From NCBI RefSeq assembly GCF_030216305.1, contig NZ_JASOKT010000003.1, positions 1-64,000 of the forward strand: a DNA stretch of 64,000 bases, in the 5' to 3' direction. Positions 40,348 to 49,288 of the stretch are shown here, one piece after another. The notes under the pieces are model-generated. The model had not been told where the DNA came from and did not search any database. It saw nothing but the letters and a program-made list of their open reading frames with translations. This DNA is from Actinotignum timonense. GTDB lineage: Bacteria; Actinomycetota; Actinomycetes; Actinomycetales; Actinomycetaceae. The stretch's first letter is position 1. Each line of letters begins with the position of its first letter. The translations under genes were made by a program, and so were the position numbers.

Positions 40348-41939
40348 GTATTCAGCTACGCTACGCGGCGTTTTCCGATGTCGGCCTGGTTCGTTCCAAT
40401 AACCAGGACGGTGGCTACGCCTCGCCTCATTTGCTCGTGGTGGCAGATGGAATGGGCGGGGCGGCCGCCGGGGATATCGCCTCATCGGTGACGGTGGGTC
40501 ATTTGGTGGCGGTGGATGATGTGCACGCCGCCGATGATTTGCTGCCGTTGCTGCGCCGCGCGGTGGAGGCCGCGCATGACGATATGCTCGCGCTCGTTGC
40601 CGAGAACCCGAAAATGGCGGGTATGGGCACCACCTGTATCGCGATGCTGCGGGCCTCGAATAAGCTCGCGATGGTTCATATTGGTGATTCGCGGGCGTAT
40701 TTGTTGCGCGATGGGAAGCTCGGGCAGGTCACGCATGACCACACCCTGGTTCAGTACCTCGTGGATCACGGCCGGCTCACCCCGGAGGAAGCCGAACACC
40801 ACCCGCAGCGCAATGTGATTATGCGGGCGCTCGGGGATACGCCCGGCGAGGTGGAGCTGGACGAATCCGTGCGGGAAGCCCGGGTGGGGGACCGCTGGCT
40901 GCTGTGCTCGGACGGCCTGTTCGGCGTGGTTGCGCACGACACCATCGAGCACGCGATGTGCGCGATCCCGGACCTGCACCAGCTGGGCGAACACCTCATT
41001 GATTTAGCGCTGGCGGCCGGCGCGCCCGATAACGTGACGGTTATTCTTGCGGATGTTATTGACGACGCCGCACTTACCAGCCCGCTGCCCTCTCAGCCGA
41101 TCGTGGTGGGTTCGGCGGCGCGCGATTACCGGAGGCCCACCCGCGGGGGGAATTCCGCCGCGGCCAAGGCGGCGACGCTGACGCGGAATGCGAATGCCGG
41201 GGCTGGCGCGGGTGCTGGGGCTGGCGGCGCTGCCTCATCAGATCAGGCCCGGTCAGCAACTTCGAGCGGTAATAGCAGCCATAGCAGTAATCCTGACTCT
41301 AGCGCGGGTGAAGCTGGCTCAGGGACCGGCACCGCTTCCGGCGCTGGCACAGTTTCGGGTGCGGCTTCTGGTGCGGGCCGCAAGAATAAATCGGCAAAAA
41401 GTGGCCCGGCGTGCGGAGCCGCCGGCCGCGAAAACTCGGGCGCGGAGGGTGCGCCCCGCGCGCGCTGGGGGGCTCGGCTGGCTGTTATTCTCACGGTTCT
41501 GGCCCTGGCGGTGGCCGGCCTGTTCGGAGCTTATCGCTGGACCCAAAGCCGCTACTACGTGGCCAATAACAATGGCATCGTCACCATTTACCGGGGAATC
41601 CCGCAGCGGCTCGGTCCGCTGGAGTTCTCCCACGCAGCGGAAGCTACTGATCTTCAGGTCCGTGACCTCACTCCGGTGGCCCAAGATCGGCTAGCCACGC
41701 CCATCACGCGCGCTTCGCTGCGCGAAGCGCGCGCCGTCGTCGCCGCCCTTCGTGAACAAAAAGCACAGAACAACGAACCTACGCCAGCGCCCGCGAGCGC
41801 GAGCCCCGCGCCGAGCGCTCCGGCCGTGCCGGCACCGGGAGCGCCCGCCCCGGCACCCGGGCAGAGCGCGCCCGCACCAGAACAGCCGGCGCCTGCCGCA
41901 AACGCCCCCGCCCCCGCGAACCCGGGAGAGAACCGATGA
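40344..41939 (+). CDS. pstP: PP2C-type Ser/Thr protein phosphatase
   Basis: 531 residues from a TTG that overlaps the fhaB stop (TTGA). The catalytic domain (1-240) has the metal-binding motifs SNNQDGG, VADGMGGAAAGD, IGDSRAYLL, CSDGLFG and APDNVTVIL. A Gly/Ala/Ser linker, a membrane helix (about 385-405) and an external Ala/Pro-rich tail follow. It removes phosphate from PknB and its substrates. The linker is unusually long (about 120 residues). A GACGACGCCGCA motif copy encodes IDDAAL at the end of the catalytic domain. Confidence 0.95.
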   Translation: MSIQLRYAAFSDVGLVRSNNQDGGYASPHLLVVADGMGGAAAGDIASSVTVGHLVAVDDVHAADDLLPLLRRAVEAAHDDMLALVAENPKMAGMGTTCIAMLRASNKLAMVHIGDSRAYLLRDGKLGQVTHDHTLVQYLVDHGRLTPEEAEHHPQRNVIMRALGDTPGEVELDESVREARVGDRWLLCSDGLFGVVAHDTIEHAMCAIPDLHQLGEHLIDLALAAGAPDNVTVILADVIDDAALTSPLPSQPIVVGSAARDYRRPTRGGNSAAAKAATLTRNANAGAGAGAGAGGAASSDQARSATSSGNSSHSSNPDSSAGEAGSGTGTASGAGTVSGAASGAGRKNKSAKSGPACGAAGRENSGAEGAPRARWGARLAVILTVLALAVAGLFGAYRWTQSRYYVANNNGIVTIYRGIPQRLGPLEFSHAAEATDLQVRDLTPVAQDRLATPITRASLREARAVVAALREQKAQNNEPTPAPASASPAPSAPAVPAPGAPAPAPGQSAPAPEQPAPAANAPAPANPGENR

Positions 41940-43447
41940 GCACGGTGGTTCCCCCGCGCACGCGCCGCGGCCGCTGGCCCGAGATCACCCTGCTGCTCCT
42001 GGCCGGAGCCATCGGGGTGGGCGCCTATTACCTGGTGTGGACCGGGCTGGGTAATGCCGCGCTACCGCCCAGCTTCGCGCTGGTGGTGGGGGCCGGCGCC
42101 GCGCTGGTTTTCGCCTGCCACCTGCTCATTCGCGCGCTGTGCCCCTACGCCGACCCGGTGCTCTTCCCCTGCGCCATCGTGCTCAACGGGCTGGGCCTGG
42201 CCATGATTTACCGGGTGGACGCGGCGGCGGAAACGGATCACGCCCGCAGCCAGCTCATCCTCACCGCCGGGGCGCTGGTGTTCTTCGCCATCACCATCCT
42301 TGCGGTGCGTAATTACCGGGTGCTGCAAAATTACATGTGGACCTCCCTCATCGCCGGGGTGGTGCTGCTCCTGCTGCCGCTCAGCCCGCTGGGCCGCACC
42401 CTCAACGGATCGCGCCTGTGGATTGCGGTGGGCGGGATGTCCTTCCAGCCGGCCGAAGTCGCGAAAATCTGTTTCGCGGTGTTCTTCGCGGCCTACCTCG
42501 TGACCGAACGCGATAACCTGGCGCTGGCCGGCCCGAAAATCCTGGGGATTCGCCTGCCCAAAGCCCGCCATATCCTCCCGGTGCTCATCGCCTGGGCGCT
42601 GTGCATGGGCGTGCTCGTTTTTGAACGCGATTTCGGCACCGCGCTGCTGTTCTTCGGGCTCTTCGTGGCGATGCTGTGGGTGGCTACCGAGCAGGTGTCC
42701 TGGCTGGCCATCGGCGGCCTCCTCACCGTGGGCGGTGTGTGGTTCATTTCGACGACGGTTTCCCACGTGCAGGCGCGCTTCGCCATCTGGCTCAACCCCT
42801 TCGACCCGGAACTGTACGACGCCGTCGGCGGCTCCTACCAGGTGGTTCAGGGGCTCTTCGGCATGGCCTCCGGGGGGCTCTTCGGGGCGGGGCTGGGGCG
42901 CGGCTACCCGAACCTGGTTTACGCGGCGCATTCCGATTTCATTTACGCCTCTTTCGCCGAGGAACTCGGCCTGGTGGGCGTGGGTGCCATCCTGTGCATC
43001 TACCTGCTTCTCATCAGTCGCGGCATGCGGGTTGCCCTGGAATCGCGCGATGGCTTCGGCAAACTCCTCGCTTCCGGGCTGTCTTTCGTGCTCGGGCTGC
43101 AATGCTTCATCGTTATCGGCGGGGTGACGCGCATTATCCCGCTGACCGGCCTGGCCCTGCCTTTCCTCGCGCACGGCGGCTCGGCACTGCTGACGAACTG
43201 GATCATTATCGCGCTGCTGATCCGCATGTCGCACACCGCCCGCCGCCCGGAAGAAGCACGCCCGCTGCCCACCACCGATGAACTCGCGATCCTGCGCGGG
43301 AACGCCGATGAGGGCGTTAGTGAGGGCGACGACGACGCGCGCCGCGCCCCGCGCGGCGCGGAAAGCTCCACCGGCGGGGCTCACACGGCGGCCGCGGGTT
43401 CCCGACCCGCGGGCGGCGACGCCCACACAGAGGTGGTGCGCCCGTGA
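41936..43447 (+). CDS. rodA: SEDS-family peptidoglycan glycosyltransferase (RodA/FtsW)
   Basis: 503 residues with about 12 membrane helices. Family landmarks are LNGSRLWIAVGGMSFQPAEVAKICF, a conserved FERDFGTALLFF segment with the catalytic-type Asp, and GLALPFLAHGGSALLTNW near the end. It polymerises glycan strands together with the transpeptidase that follows. The cytoplasmic C-terminus (about 430-503) is acidic and Ala/Gly-rich. It overlaps both neighbours by four bases. Confidence 0.95.
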   Translation: MSTVVPPRTRRGRWPEITLLLLAGAIGVGAYYLVWTGLGNAALPPSFALVVGAGAALVFACHLLIRALCPYADPVLFPCAIVLNGLGLAMIYRVDAAAETDHARSQLILTAGALVFFAITILAVRNYRVLQNYMWTSLIAGVVLLLLPLSPLGRTLNGSRLWIAVGGMSFQPAEVAKICFAVFFAAYLVTERDNLALAGPKILGIRLPKARHILPVLIAWALCMGVLVFERDFGTALLFFGLFVAMLWVATEQVSWLAIGGLLTVGGVWFISTTVSHVQARFAIWLNPFDPELYDAVGGSYQVVQGLFGMASGGLFGAGLGRGYPNLVYAAHSDFIYASFAEELGLVGVGAILCIYLLLISRGMRVALESRDGFGKLLASGLSFVLGLQCFIVIGGVTRIIPLTGLALPFLAHGGSALLTNWIIIALLIRMSHTARRPEEARPLPTTDELAILRGNADEGVSEGDDDARRAPRGAESSTGGAHTAAAGSRPAGGDAHTEVVRP

Positions 43448-44901
43448 ATCGCCCTATCCGCCAGCTCGTCGCGGTCCTCGCGGTCATGTTCTTAGGTTTG
43501 GCCGGCTCCACCACCGCGATCCAGTTCTTCCAGGCCGCCAGCCTCAACGCCAATGCGTGGAATGTGCGGACGCTCTACCGCGAATACGGCACCCAGCGTG
43601 GTCCCATTATCGTGGCCGGGGAATCCATTGTTTCCTCCCAGCCCATCGACGATGCCTACAACTACCTGCGCGTTTACGAGCGCCCGGAGATTTATTCGAA
43701 TCTCACCGGCTACTACTCCATCGCCCATAACTCGATGACGGGCTTGGAACGCGCCATGAACCCGGTCCTGGGCGGCTCGGATTCCTCCCTGGCCGGTCAA
43801 CGTATCGAAGAGCTCATTACCGGCTCCCAACCCCAGGGCGGGGGCGTTGAGCTCACTATCGATCCCCAGCTCCAGGAGGCCGCAGCCGCCGCGCTGGGTA
43901 ACCAGCGCGGCGCCGTCGTCGTACTTAATTCCCGCACCGGAGATATTCTGGCGCAGGTCTCCACCCCCGGATTCGACCCGAACGGCGTGGCCACGCACGA
44001 TACCGCGGCCGCGCGCGACAACTATCAGGCTCTCGAAACCGATCCCACCACGCCGCTCATCGACCGGGCGACCGGCGGGGACCAGTACGCGCCCGGCTCG
44101 TCGTTCAAGCTGCTTACCGCCACCGCGATGATTGAGAACCTCGGGCTGAGCCCAGATTCGCTGGTGGAGGCCCCCCGCACCTTCGTGCCGCCGGGGACCA
44201 CGCACGATATGTGGAATCCGGGGCAGGCCGCCTGCGGAGACGGCTCCGGGAAAGTTACGCTTACCGAGGCGTTCGCGCAATCGTGCAATACGCCGTTCGC
44301 GATCGGCGGGATCGCGGTGGGCCCGGAAAAAATGGTGGCGCAAGCCGAAAAATTCGGTTTCAATAGCGAGCTTTCCACGCCGCTACCCGTTTCCGCTTCG
44401 CGTTTCCCCGCCCCCGCGGACGCCGCGGCGCTCGCCATGGATTCCATCGGCCAACGCGATATTCGGGTCACCCCGATGCAGATGGCGATGGTCGGTGCGG
44501 CGATTGCCAATGACGGCGTGGTGATGAAACCGAATCTGGTGCGCCGCACTCTCACCGCGGATCTCGAACCCGTGAGCGAAAGCGAACCGGAAGTGCTCTC
44601 CCGCGCGATGAGCCAGCAAACCGCGGGCTATATGCACCAGATGATGGTCAATGAGGTCAAGAACGGCACCGGGTACCTCTTCACCCTCCCCGGGATTGAA
44701 ACCTCCGGGAAAACCGGGACCGCGGAAATCACGAACGATATCCCCCCGCACGCGTGGTTCGTGGGGAATGCGACCATCGGGGACACGGCCTATACCGTGG
44801 CCGTGGTGGTCGAAAATTCGGGCAATGCCGTGTGGAATGGCGACGGTGGCTCCGTTGCCGCCCCCCTTGCCCGCACAGTACTTGAAGCTAAGGTGAACTA
44901 A
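43444..44901 (+). CDS. pbpA: Class B penicillin-binding protein (transpeptidase)
   Basis: 485 residues. One N-terminal membrane helix, a dimerisation region (to about 150), then the transpeptidase domain with GSSFKLLTA (nucleophile Ser in SxxK), QSCNTPFA (SxN) and SGKTGTAE (KTG). It cross-links the peptidoglycan made by RodA. There is no PASTA domain on this protein. Overlaps rodA by GTGA. Confidence 0.96.
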   Translation: MNRPIRQLVAVLAVMFLGLAGSTTAIQFFQAASLNANAWNVRTLYREYGTQRGPIIVAGESIVSSQPIDDAYNYLRVYERPEIYSNLTGYYSIAHNSMTGLERAMNPVLGGSDSSLAGQRIEELITGSQPQGGGVELTIDPQLQEAAAAALGNQRGAVVVLNSRTGDILAQVSTPGFDPNGVATHDTAAARDNYQALETDPTTPLIDRATGGDQYAPGSSFKLLTATAMIENLGLSPDSLVEAPRTFVPPGTTHDMWNPGQAACGDGSGKVTLTEAFAQSCNTPFAIGGIAVGPEKMVAQAEKFGFNSELSTPLPVSASRFPAPADAAALAMDSIGQRDIRVTPMQMAMVGAAIANDGVVMKPNLVRRTLTADLEPVSESEPEVLSRAMSQQTAGYMHQMMVNEVKNGTGYLFTLPGIETSGKTGTAEITNDIPPHAWFVGNATIGDTAYTVAVVVENSGNAVWNGDGGSVAAPLARTVLEAKVN

Positions 44902-44930
44902 GCAGATGCTCAGCAGAAAGGTGACGCGAC

Positions 44931-47084
44931 GTGAATGATATCCCCCGCGTACTCGGCAACCGCTACCAGGTGGGCGAGATCATCGGTCGAGGCGGTATGG
45001 CCGAAGTACATCTCGGCTACGACACCCGGCTCTCACGCACGGTAGCGATTAAAATCCTGCGCACCGACCTGGCGCAGGATGCCACCTTCCTGGCCCGTTT
45101 CCGGCGTGAGGCGCAATCGGCGGCCGCGCTCAACCACCCCTCCATTGTGTCCGTGTATGACACCGGGGAAGAAACCGTGACTTCCGCGAGCGGCACCGAG
45201 CTGGCGCTGCCCTATATCGTCATGGAATACGTCAAGGGCCGCACCGTGGCCTCCCTGCTGCACGGCGGGGACCCGGTACCCATCGGGGAGGCCGTGCAGA
45301 TCGTGGTGGGGGTGCTTTCCGCGCTGGAATACTCCCATCACGAAGGCATCATTCACCGCGATATCAAGCCGGGCAATATTATGCTCACCACCGGCGGCAA
45401 GGTGAAGGTCATGGACTTCGGGATCGCCCGCGCGATTGCCGATTCCGCTGCCACGATGACGCAAACGAACTCCGTGGTGGGCACCGCCCAGTACCTCTCC
45501 CCCGAGCAGGCGCGCGGGGAAGTGGTGGATGCGCGCTCCGACCTGTATTCCACCGGCTGCGTGCTGTATGAGCTGCTCACCGGGCGCCCGCCCTTCGTGG
45601 GTGATAGCGCGGTGGCGGTGGCCTACCAGCATGTTTCTGAAACTCCCAAGCCGGCTTCCCAGATCGCTTCCGATATCCCGGACGCCATTGACCGCGTGGT
45701 CATGAAATCCCTGGCGAAGAGCCGCGAGGACCGCTACCAGGACGCCGCCGAATTCCGCGCGGACCTGTTGGCTGCGGCGCGTGGGGAAGGCGTGGACGCC
45801 CCGGCGGTTTCCTCCTGGAATGCTTACGGGGCGGGGGCGATTGGCGCGGCTGGTGTTGGCGCGGCTGGTGTTGCCGGTGCCGGTATTGGCGCGGCCGGGG
45901 CGAATGCCGCGACGGCCGCTACGCAAGCCTATTCGGCCACTAACGCCCGCCCCGCCTCCACCACCGCTTATCCCACCGCGACCGCTGGGGGCGCCGGCGG
46001 TGCCGGTGCAGGTGCCGCGGGCGGTGCCGGTGCGGGCGGTGCCGGTGCAGGTGCGATTTCTAGTACGACGGCGCAGCCGGGCGGCGCGCCCACCTACCCG
46101 GGTGGGTACCCGACGGGCGCCTACCCCGGGGCCTACCCCACGGGCAGCTACCCCACCGGGAGCTATCCCGGTTATGACCCCACGGCAACCGGAGCGCAAC
46201 CGCCGGTAAAGAAGAAGTCCAGTGCGCCCTTCATTTGGGGCGGGGTGGCTCTGCTTGTTATTGCCCTGGGGATCCTGGGCTGGTTCTTCCTGTCCGGGCG
46301 GGGCGACTCCGCCGAACCGCAACCCACCGAAACCGCGGTGGCGCAGGTGGCGATCCCCGATATGGTGGGGTGGACCGAGGTGCAGGCCAGCCAACAGCTC
46401 ACCAGCTTGGGCCTGGAATTCGTGCGCGGCACGGATGTGTCCAGCGATACCGTGGACAAGGGGCTGGTTGTGTCCTCCAATCCGGCGATGCGGAGCACCG
46501 TGGATGTGGGCAGTCGCGTGACCTTGCATTTCTCCTCCGGTCCGTCCGCCGTGCAGGTTCCCGATGTGGTGGGGATGAGCACGGATCAGGCCTCCCAGGC
46601 GCTACGCGCGGCGGGGCTGACCGTGGGCGGTATGGAGCAGGTTAATGACCCGAGCGAGGACCGCGACCGGGTGGTGTCTACCAGCCCGAATGTGGGCGAA
46701 AGCGTGAAGCCGGGCAGTACCGTGAAGCTGCAGGTAGCCAGCGGCAATGTGGCAGTTCCGGATGTACGCGGAATGAGCGTAGATGAAGCGCGGGCGGCGC
46801 TGCGCGATGCTCGCCTCACGGTCGTGGGCCAAAGCGAGCAGGAGGTCACCGACCCGGCGAAGGTCGGCAAAGTCGTGGATGCGAGCATTGCTCCGGGCAC
46901 CGTGGTTCAGCGCGATACCGAGATGCGTATTACCGTGGGCATCGCCCCGGCACCCACTCCCACCCCGAGCACTCCGCCCGCCGGCTCCGGTTCTGGTGGT
47001 TCCGGCTCTGGCGGATCGGGAGGTAACGGTGGCGCGGGCGGCGCGCACCCCAACCCCGCACCTACCGGGCAGGGGAACGGGTAA
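44931..47084 (+). CDS. pknB: Ser/Thr protein kinase with three PASTA domains
   Basis: 717 residues. The kinase domain (about 10-275) has IGRGGMAEVHLG, the catalytic Lys in VAIKILR, IIHRDIKPGNI and VMDFGIAR. A Gly/Ala/Thr/Tyr-rich juxtamembrane region of about 150 residues follows, then a membrane helix (about 425-450) and three PASTA repeats that sense peptidoglycan fragments. Mycobacterial PknB has four PASTA repeats. The gene normally found before it, pknA, is absent here: 29 bases separate it from pbpA. GTG start with GAAAGG upstream. A GTACGACGGCGCAGC motif copy (46063-46077) lies in the linker and is read as S-T-T-A-Q. Confidence 0.96.
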   Translation: MNDIPRVLGNRYQVGEIIGRGGMAEVHLGYDTRLSRTVAIKILRTDLAQDATFLARFRREAQSAAALNHPSIVSVYDTGEETVTSASGTELALPYIVMEYVKGRTVASLLHGGDPVPIGEAVQIVVGVLSALEYSHHEGIIHRDIKPGNIMLTTGGKVKVMDFGIARAIADSAATMTQTNSVVGTAQYLSPEQARGEVVDARSDLYSTGCVLYELLTGRPPFVGDSAVAVAYQHVSETPKPASQIASDIPDAIDRVVMKSLAKSREDRYQDAAEFRADLLAAARGEGVDAPAVSSWNAYGAGAIGAAGVGAAGVAGAGIGAAGANAATAATQAYSATNARPASTTAYPTATAGGAGGAGAGAAGGAGAGGAGAGAISSTTAQPGGAPTYPGGYPTGAYPGAYPTGSYPTGSYPGYDPTATGAQPPVKKKSSAPFIWGGVALLVIALGILGWFFLSGRGDSAEPQPTETAVAQVAIPDMVGWTEVQASQQLTSLGLEFVRGTDVSSDTVDKGLVVSSNPAMRSTVDVGSRVTLHFSSGPSAVQVPDVVGMSTDQASQALRAAGLTVGGMEQVNDPSEDRDRVVSTSPNVGESVKPGSTVKLQVASGNVAVPDVRGMSVDEARAALRDARLTVVGQSEQEVTDPAKVGKVVDASIAPGTVVQRDTEMRITVGIAPAPTPTPSTPPAGSGSGGSGSGGSGGNGGAGGAHPNPAPTGQGNG

Positions 47085-47169
47085 GTAGCTACCGGGAACC
47101 GGGTCGCTCGCGGATCGGTCCGCAAAATGCAACCACAACTACATTAACTTTTCCAAATCGTGCGCTGGC

Positions 47170-47335
47170 GTTGCTTTTTGTGAGCTCCTAGCCCAGAGTG
47201 TTGCTTTCTGCAGCGCCTGTGTGCTGAGGCGTTGCTTTCTGAGACCTTCCGCGTCGAGAAGTTGCATTTTACAAGCTATCGCGTTGTGGTGTTGCTATTT
47301 GCCGGCGCTCATGCCGAGAGGTTGCATTATCCGAG
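47170..47335 (+). repeat. 30-bp-phased GTTGC array downstream of pknB
   Basis: GTTGC followed by (T/A)TTT, TATT or ATTA starts at 47170, 47200, 47231, 47261, 47291 and 47321, a 30- or 31-base step each time. A G-A-G or similar triplet precedes most units. An inverted AAAATGCAAC lies at 47124-47133. The remaining bases of each unit are unrelated, so this is not a simple tandem duplication or CRISPR. Confidence 0.7.
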
Positions 47336-47341
47336 CACCCC

Positions 47342-47382
47342 GCCCGCCGGCTTTCCGCTTTCCTATTTTCTAGCCGGCGGGC
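47342..47382. terminator. 11-bp perfect hairpin after the array
   Basis: GCCCGCCGGCT (47342-47352) pairs with AGCCGGCGGGC (47372-47382). It may end pknB transcripts and leads directly into repeat copy D. Confidence 0.5.
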
Positions 47383-47480
47383 AGGGGTGTCTTTTCCGGA
47401 GTGTACTGCACGTGTCTTACATACTAAGTACAGCTCTGACAACACGTACCGCCCCCGCAGGGGCTGGTACCGTGCTACCG
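47381..47480 (+). repeat. Dispersed ~100-bp repeat, copy D
   Basis: Retains TTTTCCGGAGTGTACTGC, ACATAC(T)AAGTACA and CTCTGACAACACGTACC. The tail has drifted to CAGGGGCTGGT. Confidence 0.72.
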
Positions 47481-47516
47481 TGTGCTAGCTGTGGTCCGGC
47501 TAACCCCGTGGCCCAG

Positions 47517-47675
47517 CTACTGCGTGATGGTGGTATCCTGCGGGCGGAAAACGGTATTTATCCAGGGGAAAACCCACTCAAAGAGCGCGAAAACAATCGC
47601 GGCGATAATGATAAGGGCCTCGATGACCTTCAACCACGTCGGGCCGGGCAGGTGCCGCCAAATAAATCCGTACAT
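47517..47675 (-). CDS. Small membrane protein paired with class E sortase
   Basis: 52 residues, read directly from the sequence. It begins MYGFIWRHLPGPTWLKVI, has one membrane helix (about 17-36) and ends FPWINTVFRPQDTTITQ. GGAG lies about seven bases before the ATG. Short proteins beginning MYRWLWRHLPGP-like commonly follow class E sortase genes in actinobacteria, and this lies 69 bases after the sortase stop on the same strand. Function unknown. Confidence 0.8.
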   Translation of the reverse strand: MYGFIWRHLPGPTWLKVIEALIIIAAIVFALFEWVFPWINTVFRPQDTTITQ

Positions 47676-47744
47676 TGCATGCTCCGTTTCTTCTTCACGT
47701 ATATCTGCTAGTGCCCACCCCGGGGCGAGCCGACCGCCTACTTT

Positions 47745-48650
47745 TTACTTCACCAGCTCCGCCGGGGCGCCCTCGGCGGCGTCGACCCAATGATCGAGGG
47801 TGGCGTAGGTAATCCAGCGGTCGCTGGACACAAAGGGCGGATGGCAGGTGGTAATGGTGAGGATGCGCTGGGTGGGCGCCTCCTCCGGCTTATTCGGTAC
47901 CGGCGCCAGCACGCCTACCTGTGTGGGCGGCACAACCTCATGCTCGGTGACCTTGTAGACGTAGTAGGCGTTCTTGGTTTGCACAATAATCGGGTCGCCT
48001 GGTTGGAGCTCAGGCACATCGCGCATGGCCGCGCCGTACGTCTGGCGGTGCGCGGTGATCGCGTAATTACCGATCTCCCCAACGTACTGGGTATCCGGGT
48101 AATGCCCAAAACTCCCGGTATCCACCACGGCTTCCAGGTCCACCCCGTATTTGACGGTGTAGCGCCAATCGGCACCGAAGCGCGGGGTGTAAATAATGCC
48201 TTCCAGGTCACCCGTGCGATTTACGTGATCCGGGGCCGGCGGGGCGTCGGTGCGCGGGGTCCCCACCTTGGTGGTGCCGCGCGGATCGCCCCATTGCTTA
48301 TTGACGGTTTCGATCTGCTGGGCCTGATCGCGGTTCGCGCCCAGGTCAGTCCAGTAGACCTGCCACACGATAAAGAGGCCCACCACGATTCCCGCGGTAA
48401 TGAGCAGCTCCCCGATCACGCCGATAATTGCGTTGAGGATGCCGCCGCGGCGCCGGGCGGGTGCGCCTGCCCGGGTTGTGCTGACGGTGGCGGTGGCGGC
48501 CGGCGCGGCAGGCTGCTGCGGCGTCGTACCTGCACTGGCGGTAGCCGGGCGGTACCGCCCCACAGCTTCGTGCCGCGGAGCGCGAGCCGCGTTTCCTTCC
48601 GCCGCGCGCCTTCCCGCACGGCGCCCTCGTTCGGGCTGCTGTTCGCGCAT
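47745..48650 (-). CDS. Class E sortase
   Basis: 301 residues from the ATG at 48650 (AAGGTGAG upstream). A basic, Arg/Ala-rich N-terminus, one membrane helix (GELLITAGIVVGLFIVWQVYWTD-type, about 85-108), then the sortase barrel: His in ITAHRQTYG, Cys in LTITTCHPP and Arg in SSDRWITY. It attaches surface proteins bearing LAXTG-like signals. The coiled-coil protein ending at 20048 carries LAASG and may be a client. The linker holds a GTACGACGCCGCAGC motif copy. Confidence 0.93.
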   Translation of the reverse strand: MREQQPERGRRAGRRAAEGNAARAPRHEAVGRYRPATASAGTTPQQPAAPAATATVSTTRAGAPARRRGGILNAIIGVIGELLITAGIVVGLFIVWQVYWTDLGANRDQAQQIETVNKQWGDPRGTTKVGTPRTDAPPAPDHVNRTGDLEGIIYTPRFGADWRYTVKYGVDLEAVVDTGSFGHYPDTQYVGEIGNYAITAHRQTYGAAMRDVPELQPGDPIIVQTKNAYYVYKVTEHEVVPPTQVGVLAPVPNKPEEAPTQRILTITTCHPPFVSSDRWITYATLDHWVDAAEGAPAELVK

Positions 48651-48743
48651 AGTCTCACCTTCCACTGCCACCGGATTCGTACTAGAAACAGAATAGTGGT
48701 TTCGGCTCGAAAAATGCGGTGAGATAACTCCCCTCACTTTTAG

Positions 48744-48758
48744 GAACGACGACGCCGC
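48744..48758 (+). repeat. GAACGACGACGCCGC motif copy, intergenic
   Basis: A full copy of the short dispersed motif in the divergent region between the sortase and crgA. Confidence 0.6.
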
Positions 48759-48907
48759 TACGCCCGCGCGCCACCCGCCAGCGGCCGTGCACATGGCCCC
48801 GCGCCGGCTTTTGTGAAAAAATACCAGAGGAATCGCGCGATTGAGCGCGCCACCGGGCGCGTTACTTCGTTAGGCTTAGGGGCGGAAGGAACCGCGGAAG
48901 GTAGAAC

Positions 48908-49285
48908 ATGACAGATCAACAGTTTGACGAACCCGAACTTTCGGAAGCCACCGGCAACGCTGCCCCGGCTCGGAAGTCGCGCAAGAGCTCTGCTCCCTCG
49001 GCGAAGGACGTGCGCCGCCCCGGCACCAAGCGCGATATTGCGGCGCAGGCCACTCGGGAAAAGGATGAGGCGAAGCGCTCCCGTAAGGTCGCGCAGAAGG
49101 ATCGCCGCTCGCCGAGCTGGTGGGCGCCGGTCATGTGTACGCTCATGATTATCGGCCTTATCGTGGTGGTGCTCGCTTACGTGACGGGTGGCCGTTTCCC
49201 CATTCCGGGGTGGAATAACGGCAATCTGTTCCTCGGCTTCGGCTTCATGATCGTGGGCTTCCTCATGACGATGGGGTGGAAGTAG
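48908..49285 (+). CDS. crgA: Cell division protein CrgA
   Basis: 125 residues. A basic, disordered N-terminus of about 75 residues with Lys/Arg clusters, then PSWWAPVMCTLMIIGL and a second helix FGFMIVGFLMTMGWK, the two membrane segments typical of CrgA. Homologues bind FtsZ, FtsQ and PBPs at the septum. The N-terminus is longer than in streptomycetes. GGAAGG precedes the ATG. It is followed after three bases by pfkA. Confidence 0.93.
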   Translation: MTDQQFDEPELSEATGNAAPARKSRKSSAPSAKDVRRPGTKRDIAAQATREKDEAKRSRKVAQKDRRSPSWWAPVMCTLMIIGLIVVVLAYVTGGRFPIPGWNNGNLFLGFGFMIVGFLMTMGWK

Positions 49286-49288
49286 CCG

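Noticed and set aside
47170-47335. CRISPR array
   Set aside because: Repeats are only 9-10 bases long with no conserved 20-plus-base repeat, and no cas genes are near.
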